Shown: positions 27,689 to 35,975 of the stretch, in pieces
Layout of the letters: every line of letters starts with the position of its first letter
Position numbering within the stretch: the first letter of the stretch is position 1
Assembly (NCBI GenBank): GCA_018814305.1
Contig: JAHJAA010000020.1
Location: forward strand, 86,140 to 150,139
DNA from: Pseudomonadota bacterium
GTDB taxonomy: Bacteria > Desulfobacterota > Desulfobulbia > Desulfobulbales > JAGXFP01
Direction: 5' to 3'
DNA length: 64,000 bases
The notes under the pieces: generated by a model
What the model was told of the DNA's origin: nothing
Seen by the model: the letters and a program-made list of their open reading frames with translations, nothing else
The model's database searches: none
Translations under genes and position numbers: made by a program

Positions 27689-28453
27689 TTAATCCCTCAA
27701 CCGCTTGCCGGTCATCGACAAAAAGAGTTCCTCAAGGCTCATACAACCGCCCTGGTTGATTAATTCTCTGGGGCTTCCCTCGCCTATAACCCGTCCCCGG
27801 TCCATGATCGCCACCCGGCAACAAAGGCGCTCCACCTCTTCCATGTAGTGAGTGGTATAGACCATGGTCATGCCGCAACGGTTCAAATCGAGAAGTTTTT
27901 CCATGATCAGATTACGGGATTGGGCATCGATACCTACGGTGGGCTCGTCCAGAAAAAGGAGCTGCGGTTCATGCAGGATTCCGGCGGCCAGATTTAACCG
28001 CCGCTTCATCCCGCCTGAATAGGTTATAACCTTCTGGTTGCCTCTGTCCGTCAAACCGATAAACTCTAGACAATCGGCGATTCGCTCCCGAAGCCTTGCC
28101 CCGGAGAGCCCGTATAACCGGCCGAAAAACCATAAATTTTCCTGGGCAGTCATCTCTTGAAACAGGGCGATTTCCTGGGGGACCAGGCCAATGCATTTTT
28201 TTATCGAATGATTATCAGACCCGATCCTGAAGCCCAAAAGATGCATCTCTCCCCCACTGGGTTTGAGAATAGTAGTCATCATGGAAATCACGGTGGTCTT
28301 CCCAGCCCCGTTAGGGCCAAGTAGGCCGAAAAGCTCCCCTTGGCGAACGGTCACATCAAACCCCTCCACCGCCGGAGCCCCGCCGCCAGGGTATTGTTTG
28401 ACCACCCCCTCGGCCTGAAGTGCCGGAGGGACCAAATCGCCTTCGGGGCTCAC
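27689..28453 (-). CDS. ABC transporter ATP-binding protein
   Basis: 254 aa nucleotide-binding subunit with Walker A GPNGAGKTT (residues 46-54), signature motif YSGGMKRRL, Walker B LLFLDEPTVGID and the switch His in VYTTHYMEE. Length and C-terminus are those of exporters paired with ABC-2 permeases. Start is a GTG whose sequence overlaps the histidine kinase stop (GTGA), so kinase, ATPase, permease and ACP form one coupled minus-strand unit. Confidence 0.92.
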   Translation of the reverse strand: MSPEGDLVPPALQAEGVVKQYPGGGAPAVEGFDVTVRQGELFGLLGPNGAGKTTVISMMTTILKPSGGEMHLLGFRIGSDNHSIKKCIGLVPQEIALFQEMTAQENLWFFGRLYGLSGARLRERIADCLEFIGLTDRGNQKVITYSGGMKRRLNLAAGILHEPQLLFLDEPTVGIDAQSRNLIMEKLLDLNRCGMTMVYTTHYMEEVERLCCRVAIMDRGRVIGEGSPRELINQGGCMSLEELFLSMTGKRLRD

Positions 28454-31400
28454 GGGTTCTCCAGGTCGAACCCTTCAACTGATCCAACCGGAAATCGCCC
28501 CTGCTCCCTGCCCCATCGAACAAGGGCGGCGAAGGAACCCTTCAACAGGCCAAGGGCTTCCTCCGCCTGATCCCGATCCTTCGTGGCCCCAGCCTCTTCC
28601 AACAAAGAACCGGCAGCGGCAAGACCATTGGCATGGAGCATGGTGGCTGCACCCTTGATGGCATGGCCAACCTTCTGCTGCTGTAATCCTTCACCGCTAC
28701 GCACCGCCTCCTCCGCCTCTTTGAGCCAACGGGGCCCGGATTCCTCATAAAGATTTTTCAACAACTGCTCGGCCAGCCGAGTATTGCCCCGACAACGCCG
28801 TTCCACCAAAAGATCATAGTCCAGGGGCACAAAAGCATCACCCACGGTATCATCTCCATTCCCCATGGCAATATTCCTTTCTAGTACCAGATCAATTTCC
28901 TGTAACAGACAACCTGGATCAATTGGTTTCGTCACATAGCCATCCATCCCGGCTTCCAGACATTTTTCCCGATATCCCTTGATGGCATGGGCGGTCATGG
29001 CTATAACCGCAACCGAACGACCACGCCCCTGTTCCTCAGCTCGAATCCGGCCGGTGGCCTCAAAACCGTCCATGCCGGGCATCTGCACATCCATCAGAAC
29101 CAGATCATACTCATTATCCATAAAGAGCTGGACTGCCTCCCGACCATCCGACGCCTCAGCAACACTGATTCCGTCCCTGTTCAACAGACTGACAGCGTAC
29201 ATCCGATTAATCTCTTCATCTTCCACCAGAAGAATCCGCAAAGGTTTCTTGCCGGGGACCCATTCCCGACGAAGCAGCGACCAACCTATTACATCGGTGA
29301 CCCCGTCTTCCTTATCGAGTTCAGCAAGATCCTCAGCTCGGGTGATCTCCTCAGCCATCACCGTAAACCGGAAGGTAGCCCCCTTCCCGAGAGTGCTCTC
29401 CACCCAGATCGAGCCTCCCAGGAGAGTCACCAGTTGCTCGGCAATGGCCAAGCCGAGACCACTCCCGCCCCCTCTCCGATCGAAACACCCCGGCCCTTGG
29501 GTGAAGGTCTGGAATATCTGCCGATGATGGTCCTCCGGGATCCCGATACCCGTATCCCGGACTTGAAAAAGTAATTGGACCTGGGTCCCAAGTTCATCGT
29601 TCCGGACATGATGATCCTCGGTTGCCTCCATCCTGCTTAGAGTAACGACCACCTCGCCCTGATCGGTACAGCGGATGGCATTCCCCATCAGATTGATCAA
29701 AATTTGACGAAGACGATCGGGATCACTGATTACATATCGGGGTACCCTGTCCTCCACCGACCAGGTCAAAACCACCCCTTTATCCCCGGCCAGTGCGGCA
29801 AACATTTTCCCGGTTTCATTGAGGACCAGAGCTGGCTGAAAGGCCCTCGGAACAACTTCAAGTTTGCCGGCCTCAATTCTGGCAAAATCAAGGATATCAT
29901 TGATCACCCGCAACAGACGGTCCGCCGAGATTCTGAGGTTTCGTAACAACTCCTGCTGTTCAGGACTACAGACCGTCCCGGACAAAAGGTTGATCATTCC
30001 GGCAATCCCGTTCAGGGGGGTCCTGATTTCATGACTCATTCTGCTTAAAAAATCACTTTTAGCCTCATTGGCCGATCGGGCTTCGTGCACCGCCAGCTTA
30101 TGCTCGAGGATCTTCTGCTCAAGGGCACAATTCACCTTGCCGATCTCTGCTGTCCGTATTGCCACCTGATCCTCAAGAGAGTCCCGATACCCCTTGAGTT
30201 CCTCTTCGGCCCGCTTCCGCTCGATAATAACCGCCAGAACCCCACCGATGGAACGGAGAACTCCGACCAATCCTTCATCATCCACTTGCCCCGGACGAGT
30301 AAACAGAATCAACTGTCCCAGACAGAGTCGATTGGGCGACATGATCGGAACACAATAATAACCCCCACTTCCCGCCACCGGTAAAAACATCTCGTTTACG
30401 CTCGGTTCAGCCCGGACAAAAACGACTTCACCGCCAAGAACTTTACGGCAGTGGGGCATTTGCTCAATCTCCAAGGATTTGCCGGGTAACTCAACATCTT
30501 CCATCCCGCGAGCCGCCATCAAGGTCATGGTTGCCTGATTCTTTTCTTTCAGGAGAATTGCCCCTTTTTTTAGAAGCTCATCCCAGGGCAATGCGGTCAA
30601 AATTTCAATATACCGATCAAGAATGGCGGACAAAGGATAATCAAGATGGGAAAATTGCAGCAGATTATTAAGAACAGATTGAGCCTGATATGAGCGGCGA
30701 ATCCCCCTGTCGGCCAGAAACAAACGCTCCACCTCTTCTCGATAAGAGACATAACAAAAAAGAGGTATCGCCAGAAGATACAATCCGCCCCGAACCGTAT
30801 CGAACACCAAGGTATAAACCCAGCCGGAGAGATAATCGAACACCTTGAGGAATTCATGAAGAAAAACCAGAAAGAGCCCGGCCGCAAGGAGACCGCTTCG
30901 CAAGCCCCGTTTTCGAAAGACCAGCACGACTACAGGGTAAAGCAACAATCCGGCGATGGTCATCCGAAAAAGCCAGTCACACCAGGTCTGACTGAATTCC
31001 GCCCCGGGATGGGACGTAACCTGAGCCCCCCACCACCAGAACGTCACCAGATAACAACATAAAAGCAACGAGGTACCTACGTTCAAATAAAAAACGGACC
31101 CTGCGGCTCCTCGCTGAGACCGACGAAGAAAACCATCAGCAATGGCAACCATGGCCACACCGAACACTGCTTGTTCCATGGGGGGGATGATCAGGATAAC
31201 AAGGGATGGGTCAATCACTCCATAGGCCTGCAATGCTGCGGAGAAGAGCAAAAAGATTTCTCGCCCCAAGGCGATCACGATCCCCAGGACCAGAAATCGA
31301 TTCCCGCTTTTCCCTTGATAATACCGCCGGTTCCTGACAATAACCCAAAAACAGGCCCAGAAGATCGCCGCCAGAGCATAAGGAACCAGGGTAACGCCCC

Positions 31401-31509
31401 CTCCGGCCCCACCGGTAATCGGTGAGAACAGCCCAATTGTCACGTTGAAAAAAGTATTCATGCCGCGTATTGTTTCCTGAGACAAGCAAGGAGAAAAGCC
31501 AATCACCAT
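28450..31509 (-). CDS. Hybrid sensor histidine kinase with receiver and Hpt domains
   Basis: 1019 aa membrane-bound phosphorelay kinase. Order: about seven membrane helices (40-255), a GAF-like domain (290-432), a coiled coil (433-485), HisKA with MSHEIRTPLNG (His493), HATPase_c with N, G1 and G2 boxes (VRDTGIGIPEDH and GGGSGLGLAI), a receiver domain around 755-880 with phospho-acceptor Asp in LVLMDVQMPGMDG, and a C-terminal Hpt domain with HAIKGAA. It could pass phosphate internally to Hpt and then to an unlinked regulator. Gene overlap with the ABC ATPase suggests it senses a condition linked to the exporter. An alternative start at 31461 (MNTFFN) is possible. Confidence 0.9.
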   Translation of the reverse strand: MVIGFSPCLSQETIRGMNTFFNVTIGLFSPITGGAGGGVTLVPYALAAIFWACFWVIVRNRRYYQGKSGNRFLVLGIVIALGREIFLLFSAALQAYGVIDPSLVILIIPPMEQAVFGVAMVAIADGFLRRSQRGAAGSVFYLNVGTSLLLCCYLVTFWWWGAQVTSHPGAEFSQTWCDWLFRMTIAGLLLYPVVVLVFRKRGLRSGLLAAGLFLVFLHEFLKVFDYLSGWVYTLVFDTVRGGLYLLAIPLFCYVSYREEVERLFLADRGIRRSYQAQSVLNNLLQFSHLDYPLSAILDRYIEILTALPWDELLKKGAILLKEKNQATMTLMAARGMEDVELPGKSLEIEQMPHCRKVLGGEVVFVRAEPSVNEMFLPVAGSGGYYCVPIMSPNRLCLGQLILFTRPGQVDDEGLVGVLRSIGGVLAVIIERKRAEEELKGYRDSLEDQVAIRTAEIGKVNCALEQKILEHKLAVHEARSANEAKSDFLSRMSHEIRTPLNGIAGMINLLSGTVCSPEQQELLRNLRISADRLLRVINDILDFARIEAGKLEVVPRAFQPALVLNETGKMFAALAGDKGVVLTWSVEDRVPRYVISDPDRLRQILINLMGNAIRCTDQGEVVVTLSRMEATEDHHVRNDELGTQVQLLFQVRDTGIGIPEDHHRQIFQTFTQGPGCFDRRGGGSGLGLAIAEQLVTLLGGSIWVESTLGKGATFRFTVMAEEITRAEDLAELDKEDGVTDVIGWSLLRREWVPGKKPLRILLVEDEEINRMYAVSLLNRDGISVAEASDGREAVQLFMDNEYDLVLMDVQMPGMDGFEATGRIRAEEQGRGRSVAVIAMTAHAIKGYREKCLEAGMDGYVTKPIDPGCLLQEIDLVLERNIAMGNGDDTVGDAFVPLDYDLLVERRCRGNTRLAEQLLKNLYEESGPRWLKEAEEAVRSGEGLQQQKVGHAIKGAATMLHANGLAAAGSLLEEAGATKDRDQAEEALGLLKGSFAALVRWGREQGRFPVGSVEGFDLENP

Positions 31510-31718
31510 TTCAACCCGGACTTCTTACATTAAAACATATTTCAGTCAGGCGAACGATGAAAAAAGAGCGCAGGAGAGTCTGGGTTTGAGGATGAATAAC
31601 CATATCCAATCCCCCCAAAGCAACTAAGCACCAACCCAATAGACGCAGATAGTTCTCCTGGCTTCTCGGTTTGAGACCATCGCAAGACGTGCTGCGCCAC
31701 TATTATAACAGGTGTAAA

Positions 31719-31931
31719 ATGCCAATTAAGACGGAAGATGAAGCGCGGCAAATAATAAAAGGGTGGCTAGACGCGCCGGTTCCTGCCCAGGAAAGATCCC
31801 TGCGGCAGGCCATTGAAGAAACCGAACTGGCTCAGATGTACTATGAACAGAAAGGGAACGACAACGGCGTTGCCCGCTGCGGGCGGATCATCGATCTCCT
31901 GAATGATCGCCGCAAAAACCTGGAATCCTGA
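31719..31931 (+). CDS. Small conserved-looking protein of unknown function
   Basis: 70 aa acidic, helical protein (TEDEARQIIKGWLDAPVPAQE and ELAQMYYEQKGNDNGVARC). No domain recognised. I placed the start at 31719 because AGGTG lies five bases upstream; a longer frame begins at 31671. It stands alone between the divergently read kinase and the convergent TlpA-like gene. Confidence 0.55.
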   Translation: MPIKTEDEARQIIKGWLDAPVPAQERSLRQAIEETELAQMYYEQKGNDNGVARCGRIIDLLNDRRKNLES

Positions 31932-32020
31932 CCGAGACCCACCGACGCAACTAAAGTTGCCGCTCAACTGGCACTCATTATTCAGAAACCGATTTCAAAA
32001 AAACCGCTTCGGTAACGGTC

Positions 32021-32572
32021 TCAGTTTTTTCTCAAATACTTGCCCAGTAACTGCCGGGCCTCGGATGAATTCCATTCCCACGGCCCGATCACCTTTTCCC
32101 GTAAAATACCGTTCCGGTCGACAATAAAGGTTTCAGGAACGCCGGTAATCCCATACGCTTTAGCGGCTTTGGATTCGGGATCAACCAGGATAGGGAAAGT
32201 ACATCCGAGTTTTGCAGCCAAGGCATCGGCAAAAGCGGGTTTATCGTTACTGAGAATAGTCAACATGACAAAATCGCTTGGAGGCAACGCCATAAAGAGT
32301 TCCTGCATTGACGGCAATTCCTTGCGACAGGGCGGACACCAGGTCGCCCAAAAATTGATAAAGACCACCTTTCCCCGTAACGACTTCAAATCCCAGGAGA
32401 TTTCCTTGGTGTCCTTCAAGGTGAAGAGCGGCGCAGGCTTGCTCAGTGACGCCACCATGGGCGCCGCCTCCTCTTTACGGTTGCAGGCCATGAGCAGTCC
32501 GAGAACCAACACCACCATGATTAAAAATAAGCCGACTATCCGTCCCTGCCTCAACTTAATCCCCTGTTGCAT
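32021..32572 (-). CDS. TlpA-family thioredoxin-like lipoprotein
   Basis: 183 aa envelope protein with an N-terminal membrane segment ending in a lipobox-like LLMAC (Cys30) and a thioredoxin fold of the TlpA/ResA type: FINFWATWCPPCRKELP carries the CPPC redox site, and a cis-Pro region appears as GITGVPETFIVD. Such proteins reduce or isomerise disulfides, often for c-type cytochrome assembly, which would suit a genome with secreted haem proteins. It diverges from the haemerythrin-PAS gene; an FNR-type site lies in the shared intergenic region 18 bp from this start. Confidence 0.88.
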   Translation of the reverse strand: MQQGIKLRQGRIVGLFLIMVVLVLGLLMACNRKEEAAPMVASLSKPAPLFTLKDTKEISWDLKSLRGKVVFINFWATWCPPCRKELPSMQELFMALPPSDFVMLTILSNDKPAFADALAAKLGCTFPILVDPESKAAKAYGITGVPETFIVDRNGILREKVIGPWEWNSSEARQLLGKYLRKN

Positions 32573-32589
32573 AACTCACCAAAAAAAAA

Positions 32590-32603
32590 TTGACTCAAAT
32601 CAA
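32590..32603. promoter_or_regulatory. FNR/Dnr-type operator
   Basis: TTGACTCAAATCAA matches the TTGAY-N4-ATCAA consensus of Crp/Fnr-family oxygen or NO regulators. A CATAAT -10 lies at 32626-32631; with a start site near 32638 the operator centre (32596.5) falls at -41.5, the classic class II activator position for the downstream haemerythrin-PAS gene. It is also next to the divergent TlpA-like gene. Confidence 0.6.
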
Positions 32604-32729
32604 TGCACACCGCCTCTGGCTGTGCCATAATTGAACTCAACCAAGGGCTCCGGATAGAGATACACAATCCCCCCTCGACTGACAAGAAAATATCCATTGA
32701 CCTGGAAAGACCAAACTGGAGGAACCAAA

Positions 32730-33695
32730 ATGACCGAGCAACCCCGATGGGACGAATACCTGATTGCCGAACATGAACTCATTGAACGGGCCATGGCCGT
32801 TCTCAAAACAAATCTGGAAAAACTCGATGACCAGGAGCATGACCCCCGAAGGATGCGACGGGCTCTGGACTTTCTTCTGGAGTTCGGCGATGCAATCCAT
32901 AACCGCAAAGAGGAAAATCATCTCTTTCCCTTGATGCATTCCCGGGGAATCCCCAAGGAGGGTGGCCCCCTCGGGGTGATGATCGCCGAACACGATGCGG
33001 AACGAACCCTGTTACGGCAGATGCTCGCAGGTATTGACACCCTGAGCAAAGCCGATCTTGAAGAGGTCATCTCCTTCAAACAGGACGGGTTGGAATATCT
33101 CGCCATCCGGGCGGAACATATCTGGAAGGAAAATGACATCCTCTATCCCATGGCCCGTCAGGTATTAAAGCCCGGCGATGCGGAAAATCTTTTGTCATCC
33201 TTCACCAAAATCAACGAGGAAACATACGGCCCCGAGGCAAGTGATAAATTCGGCCGGATGGTTGAGGAGATGGAACAGCAAAGCCCTGGTGAAAAGGCGG
33301 GCTTGATCCACAACCTTTCCTACCGGCAGATTGAGGCAATCATGGAAACCCTGCCAGTGGAAGTGACCTTTGTTGATGCCCAGGACACCGTGGCCTATTT
33401 CAACCGGCTCGATAAAAAGAAAATCTTCCCCAGAACCCGCTCGGTGATCGGGCGGAAGGTGGATAAATGCCATCCGGAAAAAAGCGTCCACATGGTCTTG
33501 GAGATCGTCGCCGGGTTCAAGAACCGCACCATGGACCAAGCCGAATTCTGGATCAACTTTCGCGATGAGACCGTGCTGATCCGCTATTTCCCTGTCTACA
33601 GTGATGATGGTGAATATCTGGGCGTTATGGAGGTCACCCAAGAAATCGGTCGATTACAGAAACTGACCGGAGAAAAACGACTTTTGCATTCCTGA
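32730..33695 (+). CDS. Haemerythrin-PAS sensor protein, DUF438 family
   Basis: 321 aa soluble protein. The N-terminal half is a haemerythrin-like four-helix bundle with His/Glu iron ligands (AEHELIERAM, DAIHNRKEENHLFP, IAEHDAERT, RAEHIWKENDILYP); the C-terminal part is a PAS domain of the DUF438 type (IEAIMETLPVEVTFVD to RYFPVYSDDGEYLGVM). Family members are thought to sense or handle O2 or NO. The ATG at 32730 is preceded by GGAGG, so I rejected a TTG start at 32697. The FNR-type site upstream supports anaerobic or NO-dependent control. Confidence 0.88.
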   Translation: MTEQPRWDEYLIAEHELIERAMAVLKTNLEKLDDQEHDPRRMRRALDFLLEFGDAIHNRKEENHLFPLMHSRGIPKEGGPLGVMIAEHDAERTLLRQMLAGIDTLSKADLEEVISFKQDGLEYLAIRAEHIWKENDILYPMARQVLKPGDAENLLSSFTKINEETYGPEASDKFGRMVEEMEQQSPGEKAGLIHNLSYRQIEAIMETLPVEVTFVDAQDTVAYFNRLDKKKIFPRTRSVIGRKVDKCHPEKSVHMVLEIVAGFKNRTMDQAEFWINFRDETVLIRYFPVYSDDGEYLGVMEVTQEIGRLQKLTGEKRLLHS

Positions 33696-33775
33696 AACCA
33701 GGAGAGGCGTGACCTCAGGCAGCATACCGGGCACGTGCGATCCAATGAATCACAGGAATCAGATCCTTAATTCAT

Positions 33776-33812
33776 CAGTAAGAGATTGCAGGGGCTCTGC
33801 AATCTCTTACTG
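33776..33812 (-). terminator. Perfect 16 bp hairpin spanning a stop codon
   Basis: CAGTAAGAGATTGCAG at 33776-33791 and its exact complement at 33797-33812 enclose a five-base loop. The stop codon of the minus-strand gene at 33807 lies inside the stem. No T-run follows on either strand, so it may act as an mRNA 3'-end stabiliser, a bidirectional block for the two convergent genes, or a repeat element. Confidence 0.6.
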
Positions 33813-34157
33813 AATCTTGTAGACCCGGTCGCCCTCAACGAGAAGTTCAACCCCCTCTTCGAACTGAAAGCCGGCAATGGTCTGCAGGGCCTCTTCCACC
33901 GGGACCCCCAAGGCCAGGGCGATGTCATTGATATCGTAATAGGGTTGCCCCGATTCGCTATACCCTTTGACGGCAACATCGGGGAAACACTGCCCCAGGG
34001 CGGCACCGGAGGCCTCCTCCAGAATTTCCTTAATATGGGGAGGACCGTAAAGCAGTAACCATTTGACCGCTTCCGCCCAAACCTTGGCATCCACCGCCTC
34101 GCTTTCCAGCACATCCAGCGCCATCTCCAGATTCCATTGATCCTTAAAATCCACCAT
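33807..34157 (-). CDS. Conserved-looking protein of unknown function
   Basis: 116 aa acidic protein without signal or membrane segment. The C-terminal third has a short helical segment (YDINDIALALGVPVEEALQTI) that could be a small DNA- or protein-binding helical domain, followed by a strand-rich tail. No family recognised. I set the start at 34157 because GAGG lies seven bases upstream; an ATG at 34169 is also in frame. Its stop codon is embedded in a hairpin. Confidence 0.6.
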   Translation of the reverse strand: MVDFKDQWNLEMALDVLESEAVDAKVWAEAVKWLLLYGPPHIKEILEEASGAALGQCFPDVAVKGYSESGQPYYDINDIALALGVPVEEALQTIAGFQFEEGVELLVEGDRVYKIQ

Positions 34158-34230
34158 TACGATCCTCATTATGGCCCGGGGCCAGCCCTGAACTTTCTAT
34201 TGCCCGCATTTCCCCCGTTCGGCCTGTCCA

Positions 34231-34410
34231 TCAGTGTTCGTCAAGTAACAGCCGTTGTCCCTTCCGTAAAAAAGTCGGAATTGCCAGATACCGCTCCTCC
34301 GACCAGATCCTGCCACCGAAGACCGGAGTCCTGCCGACCGGGGCCTCGCCCGGTCGTACCTGTACCTCTTGTTCTCCGTTAACTATAACCCTTTTTTCCG
34401 AAGAGACCAT
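34231..34410 (-). CDS. Small protein divergent from the WYL-UmuD gene
   Basis: 59 aa frame starting at an ATG preceded by GGAGGTG at good spacing. The product (VNGEQEVQVRPGEAP, GGRIWSEERYLAIPTFLRKGQ) is short, soluble and unrecognised. It is read away from the WYL-UmuD gene, with 100 bp between the two starts, so the two could share a regulatory region. Real but low-confidence call. Confidence 0.45.
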   Translation of the reverse strand: MVSSEKRVIVNGEQEVQVRPGEAPVGRTPVFGGRIWSEERYLAIPTFLRKGQRLLLDEH

Positions 34411-34429
34411 CGCCCACCTCCATTTTATT

Positions 34430-34458
34430 TTGACATGGTTATGGGAGTACTTTACACT
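34430..34458 (+). promoter_or_regulatory. Sigma70-type promoter of the WYL-umuD/umuC unit
   Basis: TTGACA (34430-34435), a 17 bp spacer and TACACT (34453-34458): a near-consensus promoter. The start site would fall around 34465, 46 bases before the ATG at 34511. It directly abuts a 31 bp dyad. Confidence 0.65.
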
Positions 34459-34489
34459 CAGGGGTAGGACATCCATGGTCCCACCCCTG
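34459..34489. promoter_or_regulatory. Dyad operator candidate overlapping the transcription start
   Basis: CAGGGGTAGGAC (34459-34470) and GTCCCACCCCTG (34478-34489) form a 12 bp inverted repeat with one mismatch around a 7 bp centre. It covers the expected transcription start of the WYL-umuD gene. Position and symmetry suit repression by a dimeric regulator, plausibly the WYL-UmuD protein itself. A T-run follows at 34492, but the RNA would lack most of the left arm, so I favour an operator over a terminator. Confidence 0.5.
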
Positions 34490-34510
34490 AATTTTTTTTA
34501 AGGAACCGAT

Positions 34511-35944
34511 ATGGAACGCAACAAAAGCCAGCTCCAGCGCCTTCTCTTCATCGACCAGCAGATCAGAAAAGGCATGCGGACCGGGCAACTGACCAACTGC
34601 GCCGCCATGGCTGCGAGCTATGAGGTCAGCGCCAAGAGCATCATGCGAGACATCACCTATCTCCGCGAACAATGCGCCGCCCCCATTGATTATGCCCCAA
34701 GCCGCCACGGTTTTTTTTATACGGAAGAAAACTATCAACTACCCGCGATCAACATCAGCGAAAGTGACCTTTTTGCCATCTGCATCGCCGACAAGGCCCT
34801 GCGCCAACATCAAAATACCCCAATTTACAGCAAGCTCACCCGCATCTTCAAAAAGATCCAGGACGCTCTGCCCGAGCGGATCACCATCAATCCGGACGAC
34901 AGCAACGACAGGATGACCGTTGTCAATACCCCGGGAACCAGAATCGACCCCAGGCTCTGGGAAAAAGTGGCCAAGGCCCTGCGGCGAAAACGGCAACTCC
35001 GCATCACCTATACCAAACCCGGGGCCAAAGAAACCACCAGCCGACAGGTCGATCCGTACCAGGTGATAAGTTATCAGGGAGAATGGTATCTGATCGGCTA
35101 CTGTCACTCACGAAAAGCAGTCAGAACCTTTGCCATTTCCCGAATCAACCGAGCCACCATCCTCCCCCAGACCTTCATCCTGCCCAAAACCTTTGCCGGA
35201 GAAGCCGCCATCGGTCCGTTCGGGATCTTCCAGGGAAGCGGCCACTACCAGGTCCGCATCCGCTTCGCGGCCGGGAACGCCCCCTATATCCGGGAACGAC
35301 AATGGCACCCGGAGCAGGAAATCCAGGACGAGGAAAATGGCGGACTCCTGCTCGCCTTCCCGACCGAACACCTCTACGAAGTACTCCGCTGGGTCCTCTC
35401 CTTCGGCGCCGGAGCCCATGTTCTGGCCCCGCCGGAGTTGGTCGAGATGGTGGGGGAGGAACTTCGCAAGGGAACCGAGACGTACTCCGCAACGGCCCCA
35501 CCTTCACCACAGGATCCAACCATCACCCAAATCGACCGGGCCGTCGTAACCATGACCAGCAAAAGCAGGCCTCTGTTTTTGTCGGCAGTCACCGCCGGAT
35601 TTCCTTCACCAGCCGACGACTATATTGAAAAACAACTGGACGTGGGAGACTATCTGGTCAAGAATCCGACGGCCACCTTTTTTGTCCGGGTGGCTGGAGA
35701 CTCCATGGTTGACGCCGGCATTCACAACGATGATATCCTGGTGGTGGATCGGTCGTTGCCGCCAGTCTCGGGCCGGGTCGTCATTGCCATCCTTAACGGG
35801 GAACTCACAGTGAAAAAATTCGAACAACGGGGGGAAATCTGCCGCCTGCTCGCCGCCAATCCGGATTACCCGGATATCGACATCTCAGAAGACAGTGAAC
35901 TCGCCATCTGGGGAGTGGTAACCCATGCCATCCATCATCTCTAA
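34511..35944 (+). CDS. WYL-domain transcriptional regulator fused to UmuD
   Basis: 477 aa fusion. Residues 1-70 look like a DeoR-type winged helix-turn-helix; 150-215 form the WYL domain with a literal EWYLIGYC (191-198); 230-325 fit the WCX-type extension. From residue 348 the protein is a complete UmuD-like S24 autoprotease: scissile Ala362-Gly363 in TAGFPSP, nucleophile Ser398 in GDSM and Lys435 in LTVKK. The 36 and 37 residue spacings equal those of E. coli UmuD (24-60-97). Self-cleavage would free UmuD' from the DNA-binding half. An internal ATG at 35552 could also give free UmuD but has no ribosome-binding site. umuC follows 31 bp downstream. Confidence 0.88.
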   Translation: MERNKSQLQRLLFIDQQIRKGMRTGQLTNCAAMAASYEVSAKSIMRDITYLREQCAAPIDYAPSRHGFFYTEENYQLPAINISESDLFAICIADKALRQHQNTPIYSKLTRIFKKIQDALPERITINPDDSNDRMTVVNTPGTRIDPRLWEKVAKALRRKRQLRITYTKPGAKETTSRQVDPYQVISYQGEWYLIGYCHSRKAVRTFAISRINRATILPQTFILPKTFAGEAAIGPFGIFQGSGHYQVRIRFAAGNAPYIRERQWHPEQEIQDEENGGLLLAFPTEHLYEVLRWVLSFGAGAHVLAPPELVEMVGEELRKGTETYSATAPPSPQDPTITQIDRAVVTMTSKSRPLFLSAVTAGFPSPADDYIEKQLDVGDYLVKNPTATFFVRVAGDSMVDAGIHNDDILVVDRSLPPVSGRVVIAILNGELTVKKFEQRGEICRLLAANPDYPDIDISEDSELAIWGVVTHAIHHL

Positions 35945-35975
35945 ACACCCGGGGCAACGAACCAAGGACCGCAAC

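Noticed and set aside
34459..34500. Rho-independent terminator upstream of the WYL-umuD gene
   Set aside because: The hairpin and T-run look like one, but the predicted transcription start lies inside the left arm, so the RNA could not form the stem.
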